A stretch of DNA of 53,334 bases from an uncultured Aquitalea sp. (GTDB lineage Bacteria; Pseudomonadota; Gammaproteobacteria; Burkholderiales; Chromobacteriaceae). This document shows positions 45,805 through 53,334 of this stretch, piece by piece (the first letter of the stretch is position 1; the number at the start of each line of letters is the position of its first letter). The notes beneath the pieces were generated by a model. That model saw nothing but the letters and a program-made list of their open reading frames with translations, was not told the origin of the DNA and made no database searches. The DNA is taken from positions 1-53,334 of the forward strand of contig NZ_CAMFLA010000026.1 of NCBI RefSeq assembly GCF_945957525.1, written 5' to 3'. The translations under genes were made by a program, and so were the position numbers.

Positions 45805-46334
45805 TGAATGGACAGCGCATTGTGGCCTGCACCCATGAGCGGCATGCCGAGGCCATTCTGGCCATTTTCAATGACGCCATTCTGACGTCCACCGCGCTTT
45901 ACGATTACCAGCCGCGTCCGCTCGACAGCATGACGGGCTGGTTTGAGGCCAAACGGAAGGGCGGTTTTCCAGTGATGGGTGTGGAGGACTCCAGCGGCCA
46001 GTTGCTGGGTTTTGGGAGCTACGGCGCTTTCCGCGCCTGGCCGGCTTACAAGTACACGGTGGAGCACTCGGTGTATGTGCGCAATGACTGTCGCGGGCAG
46101 GGGCTGGGCCTCACGCTGATGCGAGAACTGATTTCCGCCGCTCGCGCGCAGAACGTGCACGCGATGATGGGCGGTATAGACGCCAGCAACGCCGGCAGCA
46201 TCGCGCTGCATGAACGCCTGGGATTTCGCCACGTGGGTACCTTGCCGGAAGTCGGCTTCAAGTTTGGTCGCTGGCTGGATCTGGCCTTTTATCAATTGCT
46301 GCTGGATACGCCCTTGCAACCGGTGGATGGCTGA
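45804..46334 (+). CDS. GNAT acetyltransferase (Pat/phosphinothricin-like)
   Basis: A 176-residue acetyl-CoA-dependent N-acetyltransferase. The acetyl-CoA-binding segment RNDCRGQGLGLTLMRELI (motif Q/RxxGxG/A) is complete, preceded by YTVEHSVYV, and the later MMGGIDASNAGSIALHERLGFRHVG is characteristic of the phosphinothricin/methionine-sulfoximine acetyltransferase group. Those enzymes act on glutamate or methionine analogues or on amino acids. It is translationally coupled to the XRE-cupin regulator and preceded by AAGGAG. Confidence 0.9.
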   Translation: MNGQRIVACTHERHAEAILAIFNDAILTSTALYDYQPRPLDSMTGWFEAKRKGGFPVMGVEDSSGQLLGFGSYGAFRAWPAYKYTVEHSVYVRNDCRGQGLGLTLMRELISAARAQNVHAMMGGIDASNAGSIALHERLGFRHVGTLPEVGFKFGRWLDLAFYQLLLDTPLQPVDG

Positions 46335-46438
46335 GGCCGCGCACTCTGGCGCGGGCACTGCAGCGTGCAGTGTATGAAACGGTAAGAGATCAGGACTATG
46401 AGATCAGAACGGGGCGCGCCCCCGTGGAGGGGTGTCGG

Positions 46439-46750
46439 ATGCAGCCTTATGCAAGTTTTGCCGAGTTTTATCCCTTTTATCTGTCGCAACACCGGCACCC
46501 GGTTTGCCGAAGCCTGCACCTTGCCGGGACCTTGCTCAGTCTCGCCCTGGCGCTGTTTGCGCTGTGGCAGGGCGCTTGGTGGCTGATCGCGGCGGCGCTG
46601 GCGCAGGGCTATGCCTTTGCCTGGGTGGGGCATTTCGTGTTCGAGCATAATCGCCCGGCCACTTTTCGTTACCCCTTGTACAGTTTCATGGGCGATTGGG
46701 TGATGGCTTGGCAAATCGTCACCGGCAGCCTGCCCGCCGCACAGGAGTGA
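46439..46750 (+). CDS. DUF962/Mpo1-like membrane protein
   Basis: A 103-residue protein: opening FAEFYPFYLSQHRHPVCRSLHLAGTLLS, two hydrophobic helices, GYAFAWVGHFVFEHNRPATFRYPLYSFMGDWVM. The repeated conserved histidines (H-RHP, HLAGT, GHFVFEHN) are the signature of DUF962; the yeast homologue Mpo1 is an iron-dependent dioxygenase of 2-hydroxy fatty acids. The bacterial role is unproven. The start at 46439 has GGAGGG. Confidence 0.87.
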   Translation: MQPYASFAEFYPFYLSQHRHPVCRSLHLAGTLLSLALALFALWQGAWWLIAAALAQGYAFAWVGHFVFEHNRPATFRYPLYSFMGDWVMAWQIVTGSLPAAQE

Positions 46751-46774
46751 TAACCCTGGCGGCGTAGCGGCTTG

Positions 46775-46805
46775 CCCCGGGCGCAGTCAATGACGGCGCC
46801 CGGGG
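46775..46805. repeat. GC-rich hairpin between convergent genes
   Basis: Perfect ten-base arms CCCCGGGCGC / GCGCCCGGGG with an 11-base loop, between the DUF962 gene and the polyamine-binding-protein gene. No T run follows on either strand, so it may act as an RNA 3'-end stabiliser or Rho-linked stop rather than a classical terminator. Confidence 0.55.
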
Positions 46806-46813
46806 CGGGCAAG

Positions 46814-47911
46814 TTACCGACCAGTCTTGAACTGCGTCCAGAGCCGGGTTTGCAGGCGCTGGATGTCGGCGGGAATCACCTTTTCCATTTTCAGCGTGGC
46901 CATGACGCTGTCGGGCGGGAAAACCGCCTGGTCGTTGCGGATGTCGGCGCTGACCAAGGCCCGGCCGGGCAGGTTGGCGTTGGGGTAGAACACTTCGTTG
47001 GTGATTTCGGCCTGCACCTCGGGCTTGAGGATGTAATTGATCCAGCGCAGGGCGGCTTCCGGATGCGGCGCATCCTTGGGGATGGCCATTACTTGGAAGG
47101 ACAGCAGGCTGCCTTCTTTCGGAATGTAGTATTTCAACTCATAGCCGCGATGCGCTTCGCGCGCCCTGCGCGCGGCCATGCTCACGTCGCCGGACCACGC
47201 CAGCGCAAAACAGATGTCGCCATTGGCCAGGTCATTGATATAACCGTTGCTGTTGAACTGGGTAATGTATGGCCGGATTTTGCGCAGCAGCTCGAAAGCT
47301 TGCTGGTAGTCGGTGGGATTCCGGCTGTTGGGGTCCTTGCCCAGATGAATCAACGCAGCGGCAAAGCCATCCTGCGGCGAATCCAGCATGGAGACGCCGC
47401 AATCTTTCAGGCGGGCCAGCAGGTCGGGTCGGAATAGTGTGTCCCAGTGGTCCAGCGGCGCGTCTTTGCCCAGCCGTTTTTGCACCATGGTCAGATTGTA
47501 GGCAAGGCCGGTGGTGCCCCAGGCCCAGGGCACGGTGTAGCGATTGTTTTTGTCCGCTTCCGCCAGAAATTTCATCAGGCGCGGATCAAGATTGCCCAGA
47601 TTGGGCAGCTTGCTTTTGTCCAGCGGCTGATACACGCCGGCTTCAATCTGCTTGCCGGCGAAGCTGGCGCTGGGCACCACCACATCGTAGCCGGCCTTGC
47701 CGGTCAGCAGCTTGGCCTGCAGGGTTTCATCGCCGTCAAAAACATCGTATTTCACCTTGATGCCGCTCTCTTTTTCAAAGCGGGGCACGGTGGCTTTGGC
47801 AATGAAATCGGACCAGTTGTACAGATTGAGCCCAGCCGGTTCGGCGCGGCTGGTGTTGGCAACCGCCATGGCGACAAGGCCCAGCGTCAGCAGGGAAAGG
47901 GGCTTGGTCAT
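46814..47911 (-). CDS. Polyamine ABC transporter substrate-binding protein (PotF-like)
   Basis: A 365-residue periplasmic binding protein for putrescine or spermidine. A signal peptide (about residues 1-23, ending TSRA-EP) precedes LNLYNWSDFIAKATVPRFEKESGIKVKYDVFDGDETLQAKLLTGKAGYDVVVPS, the standard PotD/PotF opening; WAWGTTGLAYN, IRPYITQFNSNGYINDLANGDICFALAWSGD and the C-terminal EVQAEITNEVFYPNAN are also typical. The start overlaps the agmatinase stop by four bases. No permease or ATPase genes are here, so it must share those of another locus. Confidence 0.92.
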   Translation of the reverse strand: MTKPLSLLTLGLVAMAVANTSRAEPAGLNLYNWSDFIAKATVPRFEKESGIKVKYDVFDGDETLQAKLLTGKAGYDVVVPSASFAGKQIEAGVYQPLDKSKLPNLGNLDPRLMKFLAEADKNNRYTVPWAWGTTGLAYNLTMVQKRLGKDAPLDHWDTLFRPDLLARLKDCGVSMLDSPQDGFAAALIHLGKDPNSRNPTDYQQAFELLRKIRPYITQFNSNGYINDLANGDICFALAWSGDVSMAARRAREAHRGYELKYYIPKEGSLLSFQVMAIPKDAPHPEAALRWINYILKPEVQAEITNEVFYPNANLPGRALVSADIRNDQAVFPPDSVMATLKMEKVIPADIQRLQTRLWTQFKTGR

Positions 47912-48924
47912 TGCGCAGCCTCCGCGTGTGTATCGTGCAAGCCGATGGGCGCGGGACAGCCGGTGACGGCCAGTTTGCGCTGCCGCCACAGACAGAGCAT
48001 GTCGAAGGCGATGTGCGCCGCCGCCAGCGCAGTGATGCCGGCCTGGTCGTATGGGGCCGATACTTCCACCACATCCATGCCCACAATATCCAGCCCGCCC
48101 AGGCCGCGCAGTATCTCCAGCGCCTGCGCCGTGCTGAGTCCGCCGCAGACCGGGGTGCCGGTGCCGGGCGCAAAAGCGGGATCAAGACAGTCGATGTCAA
48201 AGGTCAGATAGGCAGGGCGGTCGCCCACAATCCGCTGAATGGCGGCGATGACAGCCGCCGGACCATGTTGATGCACCCAGCGCGCATCGAGCACGTTCAC
48301 CCCCATGAAGTCTTCGTTCCAGGTGCGGATGCCCACCTGGACGGAATGCGCCGGGTCGATCAGACCGTACTTGATGGCCTTGTAGAACATGGTGCCGTGA
48401 TTGAGCGAGCCTGCCTCATCATCCGGCCAAGTGTCGCAGTGCGCGTCAAAGTGAATCAGCGCCAGGGCTTGTCCGGTTTTTTCCACATGCGCTTGCAGCA
48501 AGGGATAGGTCACATAATGGTCGCCGCCCAGCGTCAGCATACGTCCGCCCGCCGCCAACAAGCGCCGCGCATGGGCCACGATGCCGGCGTGCAGTGTGGC
48601 GGGCTGGTGCACGTCCAGCCAGCAGTCGCCCGCGTCGATGACCGCTAGGTCGTCAAAGGGATTGAAGCCCCAAGGGTAGCCGGCTTCTTCCGCCACTTGC
48701 ACCGAGGCCGCTCGGATGGCGGCGGGGCCGAGGCGGGCGCCGGGGCGATAAGTGGTGGCTAGGTCCAGAGGGATGCCGCTGACGATAACATCAGCGTTTT
48801 GAATATCTGTAGAGTAATTGCGGCGAGCGAACGATAGCGCGCCGGCAAAGGTGTTCTCCGGGGTGTGGCCCAGAAGCGATGTGCGCTTCAGCGCGCCATC
48901 GCCTTTAATTTGCTGATTTTCCAA
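47908..48924 (-). CDS. speB: Agmatinase (SpeB-type ureohydrolase)
   Basis: A 338-residue binuclear manganese enzyme that hydrolyses agmatine to putrescine and urea. The metal ligands appear in GGDHYVTYP (His136), DAHCDT (Asp160, His162, Asp164) and DIDCLDP. The chain is about 30 residues longer than E. coli SpeB. Guanidinobutyrase or another ureohydrolase of the same family cannot be excluded from sequence alone, but coupling with a polyamine-binding protein supports agmatinase. Divergent from a LysR gene. Confidence 0.87.
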   Translation of the reverse strand: MENQQIKGDGALKRTSLLGHTPENTFAGALSFARRNYSTDIQNADVIVSGIPLDLATTYRPGARLGPAAIRAASVQVAEEAGYPWGFNPFDDLAVIDAGDCWLDVHQPATLHAGIVAHARRLLAAGGRMLTLGGDHYVTYPLLQAHVEKTGQALALIHFDAHCDTWPDDEAGSLNHGTMFYKAIKYGLIDPAHSVQVGIRTWNEDFMGVNVLDARWVHQHGPAAVIAAIQRIVGDRPAYLTFDIDCLDPAFAPGTGTPVCGGLSTAQALEILRGLGGLDIVGMDVVEVSAPYDQAGITALAAAHIAFDMLCLWRQRKLAVTGCPAPIGLHDTHAEAAQ

Positions 48925-49038
48925 TTGCAGTCTCCCTTACATTGCAGCGTCGTTGAATAAGACGCGCCTAGTATTTGGTAATCCTCACAACGCTGAAAAG
49001 CGATAAAATTGACTCAAGCAATCGAAAAATTTAATACC

Positions 49039-49950
49039 ATGCACAAGCGACTTCCCCCCATGCAGAGCTTGCTGGCCTTTGAGGCCGCAGCGCGACACGG
49101 CAATTTTTCTCGCGCCGCTGAAGAGCTGGCCTTGACGCAATCGGCTGTCAGTCATCAGATCCAGTTGCTGGAAGATTGGGTGCGACAGCCGCTGTTTCGG
49201 CGCATTGGTCGCGGCGTGGCGCTTACCGGAGCGGGAGAGGTGTTTCTGCAAACGGCAAGAGATACCCTGCGGCTGATCAGCGAGGGGCGAGACCGTATTG
49301 AGCCGTATCGCAATATGAATTCCGTCCTGATCTGGTGCGGGCGGGATTTTGCGGCGGGCGCGCTCATGCAGTGGTTGCCGGGCCTGCACGCGGCGTTTCC
49401 GGATATTGAGGTGTGGGTGGTAACAGGCAGTGAACTGAGGGAATTCGATCGCATCGATGTGGACCTCATCGTATCGTCCCGGCCCATCCGGCATGACGAT
49501 GTCTCGGTCTCGCCACTTTTGCAGGACCGTGAGCTGGCGGTGTGCAGCCCGACGTTGCATGCGCGACTGTCCCGGATGGCGTTTCCGCAATGTCTGTCCG
49601 CCGCCGCCTTGCTACATGACGAGCGGAGGCCGGATTGGGCGCCATGGTTGCCAGCGCTCAGGCAACAGGGTTTGCCGCTGCGCAGGGGAGCCACCTTCGA
49701 AGACGCTGCGCTGTTGATGGCGGCGGCGGAACGAGGGCTGGGCATTGCCAGGCTGTCGGCTTCACTGGTTGCCGGCGCGATCGAGGCCGGTAGCCTGGCG
49801 CATTTGAGCCAGGTGCCGACGGAGGTTGGCGATACCCTCTGGCTGATGAAACCCAAAGGCGCGGCGCGCACTCCTGTTGCCGAGGCGGTGTGGCGCTGGT
49901 TGCTGGAGCGGGGGCGGCTGTTTGACGAGATGGCATCGCCGAGTGCGTGA
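49039..49950 (+). CDS. LysR-family regulator (GcvA-like) of the agmatinase operon
   Basis: A 303-residue LysR regulator from the ATG at 49039; a TTG at 49009 in the same frame is an alternative, neither with a strong ribosome-binding site. The winged helix MQSLLAFEAAARHGNFSRAAEELALTQSAVSHQIQLLEDWV and PLFRRIGRGVALTGAGE place it near the GcvA/AmpR group. Divergent from speB with a 114-base gap; presumably controls speB and the binding protein. Confidence 0.9.
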   Translation: MHKRLPPMQSLLAFEAAARHGNFSRAAEELALTQSAVSHQIQLLEDWVRQPLFRRIGRGVALTGAGEVFLQTARDTLRLISEGRDRIEPYRNMNSVLIWCGRDFAAGALMQWLPGLHAAFPDIEVWVVTGSELREFDRIDVDLIVSSRPIRHDDVSVSPLLQDRELAVCSPTLHARLSRMAFPQCLSAAALLHDERRPDWAPWLPALRQQGLPLRRGATFEDAALLMAAAERGLGIARLSASLVAGAIEAGSLAHLSQVPTEVGDTLWLMKPKGAARTPVAEAVWRWLLERGRLFDEMASPSA

Positions 49951-50008
49951 GCGCCGGCCTCCTTGTTGCTGACGGCCGAGCGAGGGGTGGAATGCCATTC
50001 TTGCACGG

Positions 50009-50022
50009 CTTCGGCCAACCTT
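50009..50022 (+). repeat. Repeated 14-mer CTTCGGCCAACCTT after the LysR gene
   Basis: A perfect copy 59 bases behind the LysR stop codon in non-coding DNA. Confidence 0.75.
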
Positions 50023-50213
50023 CTTCTTGCCTTGATGCTTGTCGGCCCAGCTTTGCTGAGCTAGTCCATTGGCGGCTGTATCACGAAGGTCATCGGTAGC
50101 GAGCTGTGCCCTGCCGCCGACAAGGCGGACAACTGTCGCAAGGCGATCTGCCCCGGAGTTTCTCTGCCACTGCGCAGCTGGACCGCTTGCGTGCCTCCCT
50201 GTCGCCGCGTGCA

Positions 50214-50253
50214 GAAAACGCAGACGGCCTGCTCAATTCAACAGGCCTTCTGC
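50214..50253 (-). terminator. Terminator of the DEAD-box helicase gene
   Basis: A 12-base stem with one mismatch, GCAGACGGCCTG / CAGGCCTTCTGC (50220-50231, 50242-50253), followed on the reverse strand by GTTTTC. It lies 107 bases after the helicase stop. Confidence 0.65.
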
Positions 50254-50359
50254 CTTAATCATGCAAGGGTGGCGGTATGTCGCCTCTTGCCTGAACCTGT
50301 CATCCCGGTAGCCAGGACGATCGCAACGCGGGGTGGCGCTATCGGTGCGAATCCGACAG

Positions 50360-51640
50360 TCATGGCGCGTCCGGCTGGTCCTCAGTCTGCTGTTGCGCGG
50401 CGGCTTCACGCAACTTGTCTTTCTTGCTCTTGCGTTTGCCCTTGATGCCGCCGTTGCCGGTGTGGTCCACAGCCAGCCCTGCCTGGGCCGGGTTTGCGGT
50501 GTCGGTCGGCTCGAAACCGGCAATCTGTTCGCGCGGCAGTTGCAGCTGCTGGCGCTTTTCGATCAGCTTGAAATGGGCGGCGCAGTCGGCGCTGATGAAG
50601 CTGATGGCTTCGCCGCTGGCGCCGGCGCGGCCAGTGCGGCCGATGCGATGAATGTAGTCCACCGGCGAGCGCGGCAGGTCGTAGTTGACTACCACCGGCA
50701 GGCGGGGAATGTCGATGCCCCGGGCCGCCACGTCGGTAGCCACCAGCACCTGCAAGCGTCCGGATTTGATATCCGCGACAACCTGGCCTCGTTGTCCCTG
50801 GCTGCAGTCGCCATGCAGGGCGGCGGCGCTGATGCCGGCGCTTTGCAGCTTGCCGGTGACGCGGTCTGCAGTGTGCCGGCTGGCCACGAACACCAGCACC
50901 CGGTCCCAGCCATGGCTCTGGAGCAGGTGGCGCAGCAGCATGGTGCGCCGGGCGGCATCTACTTCAATGGCGCGTTGGTTAATGTCCGGCGCGGTGTCGG
51001 CGGTTTGCGCAATGTCGATGCGCAGCGGCTGGCTCAGCAGTTGCTCCGCCAACTGGCGAACAGCGGACGGGAAGGTGGCGGAAAACAGCAGATTTTGCCG
51101 ATAGGGCGGCAGCATGGCCAGCAGGCTGCCCAGTTCATCCGCAAAGCCCAGATCCAACAGGCGGTCGGCTTCGTCCAGTACCAGAGTGCTGACGGAAGAC
51201 AGCGTCAGGGCATTGTGGGCGATCAGGTCCAGCAGGCGGCCGGGCGTGGCAACGACGATATCGGCACCGCCGCGCAGAGCCATCATTTGCGGGTTGATGG
51301 ATACGCCGCCAAAGACTACGGCCACCTTCAGGCGACGCGGCAGGGACAGGGAGAGGTCGCGCAGGAGGTGGCCGACCTGAACCGCTAGCTCCCGCGTGGG
51401 CAACAGAATCAGCGACTGAACCTGGCGTGGCGAGCCCTGGCGACTGTTCAGCCATTGCTGCAGCAGCGGTAGGCAGAAGGCCGCTGTCTTGCCGGAGCCG
51501 GTTTGGGCTGTGGCCAGTACATCGCGTCCCTGCAAAATGGCGGGAATGGCAGCGCTCTGAATGGCGGTGGGGGCCGTGTAGTCCTGATTGTGGGCGGCCT
51601 GGGTCAGTGCGGCTTGCAAGCCCAAAGATGTGAATGGCAT
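50360..51640 (-). CDS. DEAD-box RNA helicase (RhlE-like)
   Basis: A 426-residue ATP-dependent RNA helicase acting in RNA decay or ribosome assembly. Motifs in order: Q-motif region (FTSLGLQAALTQAAHNQDYTAPTAIQSAAIP), AQTGSGKT, PTRELA, VATPGRLLDL, DEADRLLDLGF, SATF, then the second domain with VATDVAARGID and HRIGRTGRAG. A basic tail (KGKRKSKKDKLRE) follows, typical of RhlE-like enzymes. The start at 51640 is taken from homology; no strong ribosome-binding site is seen and the open frame to 51841 is not helicase-like. Divergent from hflX. Confidence 0.9.
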   Translation of the reverse strand: MPFTSLGLQAALTQAAHNQDYTAPTAIQSAAIPAILQGRDVLATAQTGSGKTAAFCLPLLQQWLNSRQGSPRQVQSLILLPTRELAVQVGHLLRDLSLSLPRRLKVAVVFGGVSINPQMMALRGGADIVVATPGRLLDLIAHNALTLSSVSTLVLDEADRLLDLGFADELGSLLAMLPPYRQNLLFSATFPSAVRQLAEQLLSQPLRIDIAQTADTAPDINQRAIEVDAARRTMLLRHLLQSHGWDRVLVFVASRHTADRVTGKLQSAGISAAALHGDCSQGQRGQVVADIKSGRLQVLVATDVAARGIDIPRLPVVVNYDLPRSPVDYIHRIGRTGRAGASGEAISFISADCAAHFKLIEKRQQLQLPREQIAGFEPTDTANPAQAGLAVDHTGNGGIKGKRKSKKDKLREAAAQQQTEDQPDAP

Positions 51641-51841
51641 GAATGGCGACGGGTGTGAGAGTGAAAGCCTGGCGGCCTTGGGCCGCAGGAGTATCGGCTG
51701 CGACCGCCATGCGGTCAAGGGCTGGGCCTGTGATTCGCGCGGCGGCGGGCCGGGCCATGGCGGCTGGTCGCGCATCCGGTCGGCGGACCGTGCCATTTGT
51801 GAGTAAAATCGGGGCTCACTACCAAATAAAGCAAGCCGCAC

Positions 51842-53230
51842 ATGCCATCAGAAGTCAAAGAGAAGCCCCGCTACGCCCTTGTGGCCTCGGTCCAGTTGCC
51901 GGAGGTCAGCGACGTTGAGTTCGAGGCCTCGCTCGCCGAACTGAGCGAATTGGCCAAGACGCTGGGTTTTCAAGTGCTGCAGACCTTTGTTCAAAAGCGC
52001 AACAGCTTTGATCGCACGGCCTATCTGGGCGTGGGCAAGCTGGAAGAAATCAGCATGTTCGTCAATCGCGGCATCCGCAATGACGAACTGGATGAAGAGC
52101 AGCAAGAACCGGACTCCGGTACTGTCGAGTTTGACGTATTGCTGGTGGACCATGAAATATCGCCATCGCAGGCGCGCAATCTGGAGCTGGCAGTGGGTTG
52201 TCAGGTGATGGATCGCACGATGGTCATTCTGGAGATTTTCCATCGCAACGCCCGCTCTCGCGCAGCGCGCGCGCAGGTGGAAATCGCCCGCCTCAGCTAT
52301 ATGGCCCCGCGCTTGCGCGAAGCGGCCAAGCTGGCCGGCCCGCAGGGCAGGCAACGCAGCGGCATGGGGGGGCGCGGCGCGGGCGAGTCGCATACCGAGC
52401 TGGACCGTCGCAAAGTGCGTGATCGCATTGCCGAACTGCAACGCGAAATCATCGCCATGGAGCTGGAGCGCAAAACCCAGCGCGCGCGCCGCGTTGAACG
52501 TCAGGGACAAGGGCTGGGCGGTGTGTCGCTGGTGGGTTATACCAATGCCGGCAAGTCCACGCTGATGCGGGCGTTAACCGGCAGCGAGGTGCTGGTGGCC
52601 AACAAGCTGTTTGCCACACTGGACACTACTGTGCGCGCGCTGTACCCGGAAAGCGTGCCGCGCGTGCTGGTGAGCGACACGGTTGGCTTCATCAAGAACC
52701 TGCTGCACGGTCTGGTGGCCTCTTTCAAGTCCACGCTGGAAGAAGCGCTGGACGCAACGCTCCTGCTGCATGTGATCGATGCCAGCGACCCTGGTTTCCA
52801 GCGTCAGCTGGAAGTGACGGACGAGGTGCTGCGGGAAATCGGCGCCGACGAAGTGCCGCGCATTCGCGTGTTCAACAAAATTGATCATGTTGGCAACGAG
52901 GCCGAGCAAGCAGCATGGGCCGCAGAGTTGCGGGAGCGCTACCCGGGTTGCGTGGTGATGAGCGCGCGTCGCCCGGAGGATGTGACCAGCCTGCGCGCGG
53001 CCATCGTGTCTTTCTTCCAGCAGGATTTGGTGGAAGACGAGCTGCTGCTGCCATGGTCGGCGCAGCAGCTGCGTGGTGAAATCTACGGTCACTGCCAGGT
53101 GCTGGAAGAGCGCGCCGAGGAAGAGGGCAGCTGGTTCCGCGTGCGCGGCGAGCCGGAAAAACTGCGCAGCCTGCGCGAGCAGCTCAATCCGGGCTCGCAA
53201 GGCCGGGTAAAGGAATATTGGGAGGTTTGA
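51842..53230 (+). CDS. hflX: Ribosome-associated GTPase HflX
   Basis: A 462-residue GTPase that binds the 50S subunit and rescues or splits stalled ribosomes, notably after heat shock. The N-terminal HflX domain (LVASVQLPEVSDVEFEASLAELSELAKTLGF..., VGKLEEI, DVLLVDHEISPSQARNLE, DRTMVILEIFHRNARSRAA) and glycine-rich RQRSGMGGRGAGESHTE linker precede the G domain: P-loop GYTNAGKST (about 232-240), switch DTVGFIKNLLHGLVASFKSTLEEA, and NKID. In many proteobacteria hflX sits between hfq and hflKC; here neither is adjacent, and an insertion-sequence end follows 51 bases later. Confidence 0.95.
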   Translation: MPSEVKEKPRYALVASVQLPEVSDVEFEASLAELSELAKTLGFQVLQTFVQKRNSFDRTAYLGVGKLEEISMFVNRGIRNDELDEEQQEPDSGTVEFDVLLVDHEISPSQARNLELAVGCQVMDRTMVILEIFHRNARSRAARAQVEIARLSYMAPRLREAAKLAGPQGRQRSGMGGRGAGESHTELDRRKVRDRIAELQREIIAMELERKTQRARRVERQGQGLGGVSLVGYTNAGKSTLMRALTGSEVLVANKLFATLDTTVRALYPESVPRVLVSDTVGFIKNLLHGLVASFKSTLEEALDATLLLHVIDASDPGFQRQLEVTDEVLREIGADEVPRIRVFNKIDHVGNEAEQAAWAAELRERYPGCVVMSARRPEDVTSLRAAIVSFFQQDLVEDELLLPWSAQQLRGEIYGHCQVLEERAEEEGSWFRVRGEPEKLRSLREQLNPGSQGRVKEYWEV

Positions 53231-53281
53231 GGCGAGTGCCGCTTGCCCGGGTCTTTCCCGCGGGGGGCTTGGGGCTTGTTG

Positions 53282-53334
53282 GGCTTTGTTGCACAAATCA
53301 GCCACAGGTCGAACTACCCCAATCCCCAGACGGA
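53282..53334. mobile_element. Left end of an IS5-family (IS903-type) insertion sequence, cut by the window edge
   Basis: GGCTTTGTTGCACAAATC at 53282 closely resembles the terminal inverted repeat of IS903-group elements (GGCTTTGTTGAATAAATC). The following 35 bases have no coding sign of a chromosomal gene. The transposase and second end would lie beyond the window, so this is inferred from the terminus alone. Confidence 0.65.

Larger units (their letters stand above)
49951..50359. other. Non-coding region between the LysR gene and the helicase gene
   Basis: This 409-base region holds a perfect 14-mer repeat (50009-50022) and a terminator for the reverse-strand helicase (50214-50253). The forward open frames here lack ribosome-binding sites and family resemblance. 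Nothing else recognised. Confidence 0.55.

Noticed and set aside
50220-50231. Reverse-strand GCCGTCTG within the helicase terminator, resembling the Neisseria uptake sequence GCCGTCTGAA
   Set aside because: Only eight of ten bases match and I noticed no other full copies; a single partial match in a GC-rich stem is expected by chance.

Overview
The window is GC-rich, densely coded bacterial chromosome. A betaproteobacterium of the order Neisseriales, close to Chromobacterium or Pseudogulbenkiania, fits best. That placement rests on protein style and gene content (membrane nitrate reductase with NarX/NarL, FliD, UmuDC, chromosomal class C beta-lactamase, YajQ, HflX) and is an inference, not a database result. 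No rRNA, tRNA or CRISPR array was seen.

Layout. 1-4.3 kb: dusC, an orphan protein resembling the C-terminal half of FliD, an S24/UmuD-like autoprotease with a 48-residue partner, and a manganese exporter behind a yybP-ykoY riboswitch. 4.5-11.3 kb: narGHJI, the respiratory nitrate reductase. 11.3-15.2 kb: a reverse-strand cluster of little-known genes (DUF7079, DUF4166, DUF2269, an NAD-binding epimerase-like protein, a small membrane protein, a membrane-anchored AraC regulator). 15.4-15.8 kb: a scar where a broken cytochrome b561 gene meets an unidentified coding tail. 15.9-17.7 kb: a divergent LysR/SDR pair. 18-22.3 kb: moaA, a beta-carbonic anhydrase, narX and narL, which return to nitrate respiration (cofactor, sensor, regulator). 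22.4-25.7 kb: fliD and umuDC. 25.8-35.7 kb: putrescine catabolism by the gamma-glutamyl route (puuB-like oxidase, APC permease, puuD, iron alcohol dehydrogenase, aldehyde dehydrogenase, puuA) with a divergent MurR/RpiR regulator. 35.8-39.5 kb: yajQ, a large FAD protein, ampC. 39.5-46.8 kb: 5-oxoprolinase with its LysR regulator, a DMT exporter, an XRE-cupin regulator coupled to an acetyltransferase, and a DUF962 protein. 46.8-50 kb: polyamine-binding protein, agmatinase and a LysR regulator, which make and capture putrescine. 50.3-53.2 kb: a DEAD-box helicase and hflX. The last 50 bases look like the end of an IS5-family (IS903-type) insertion sequence.

Two signals go beyond ordinary annotation. 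First, the 10-mer TTCGGCCAAC occurs 18 times on the two strands together (about 0.1 expected by simple base counting). Seven copies are a perfect 14-mer CTTCGGCCAACCTT, five of these between genes and often just after stop codons. This behaves like an uptake-type or chromosome-marking word. Second, the UmuD-like protein with an N-terminal basic extension and the separate umuDC operon carry the same GTAC-centred palindrome over their likely -10 regions, which suggests a dedicated UmuDAb-like control circuit.
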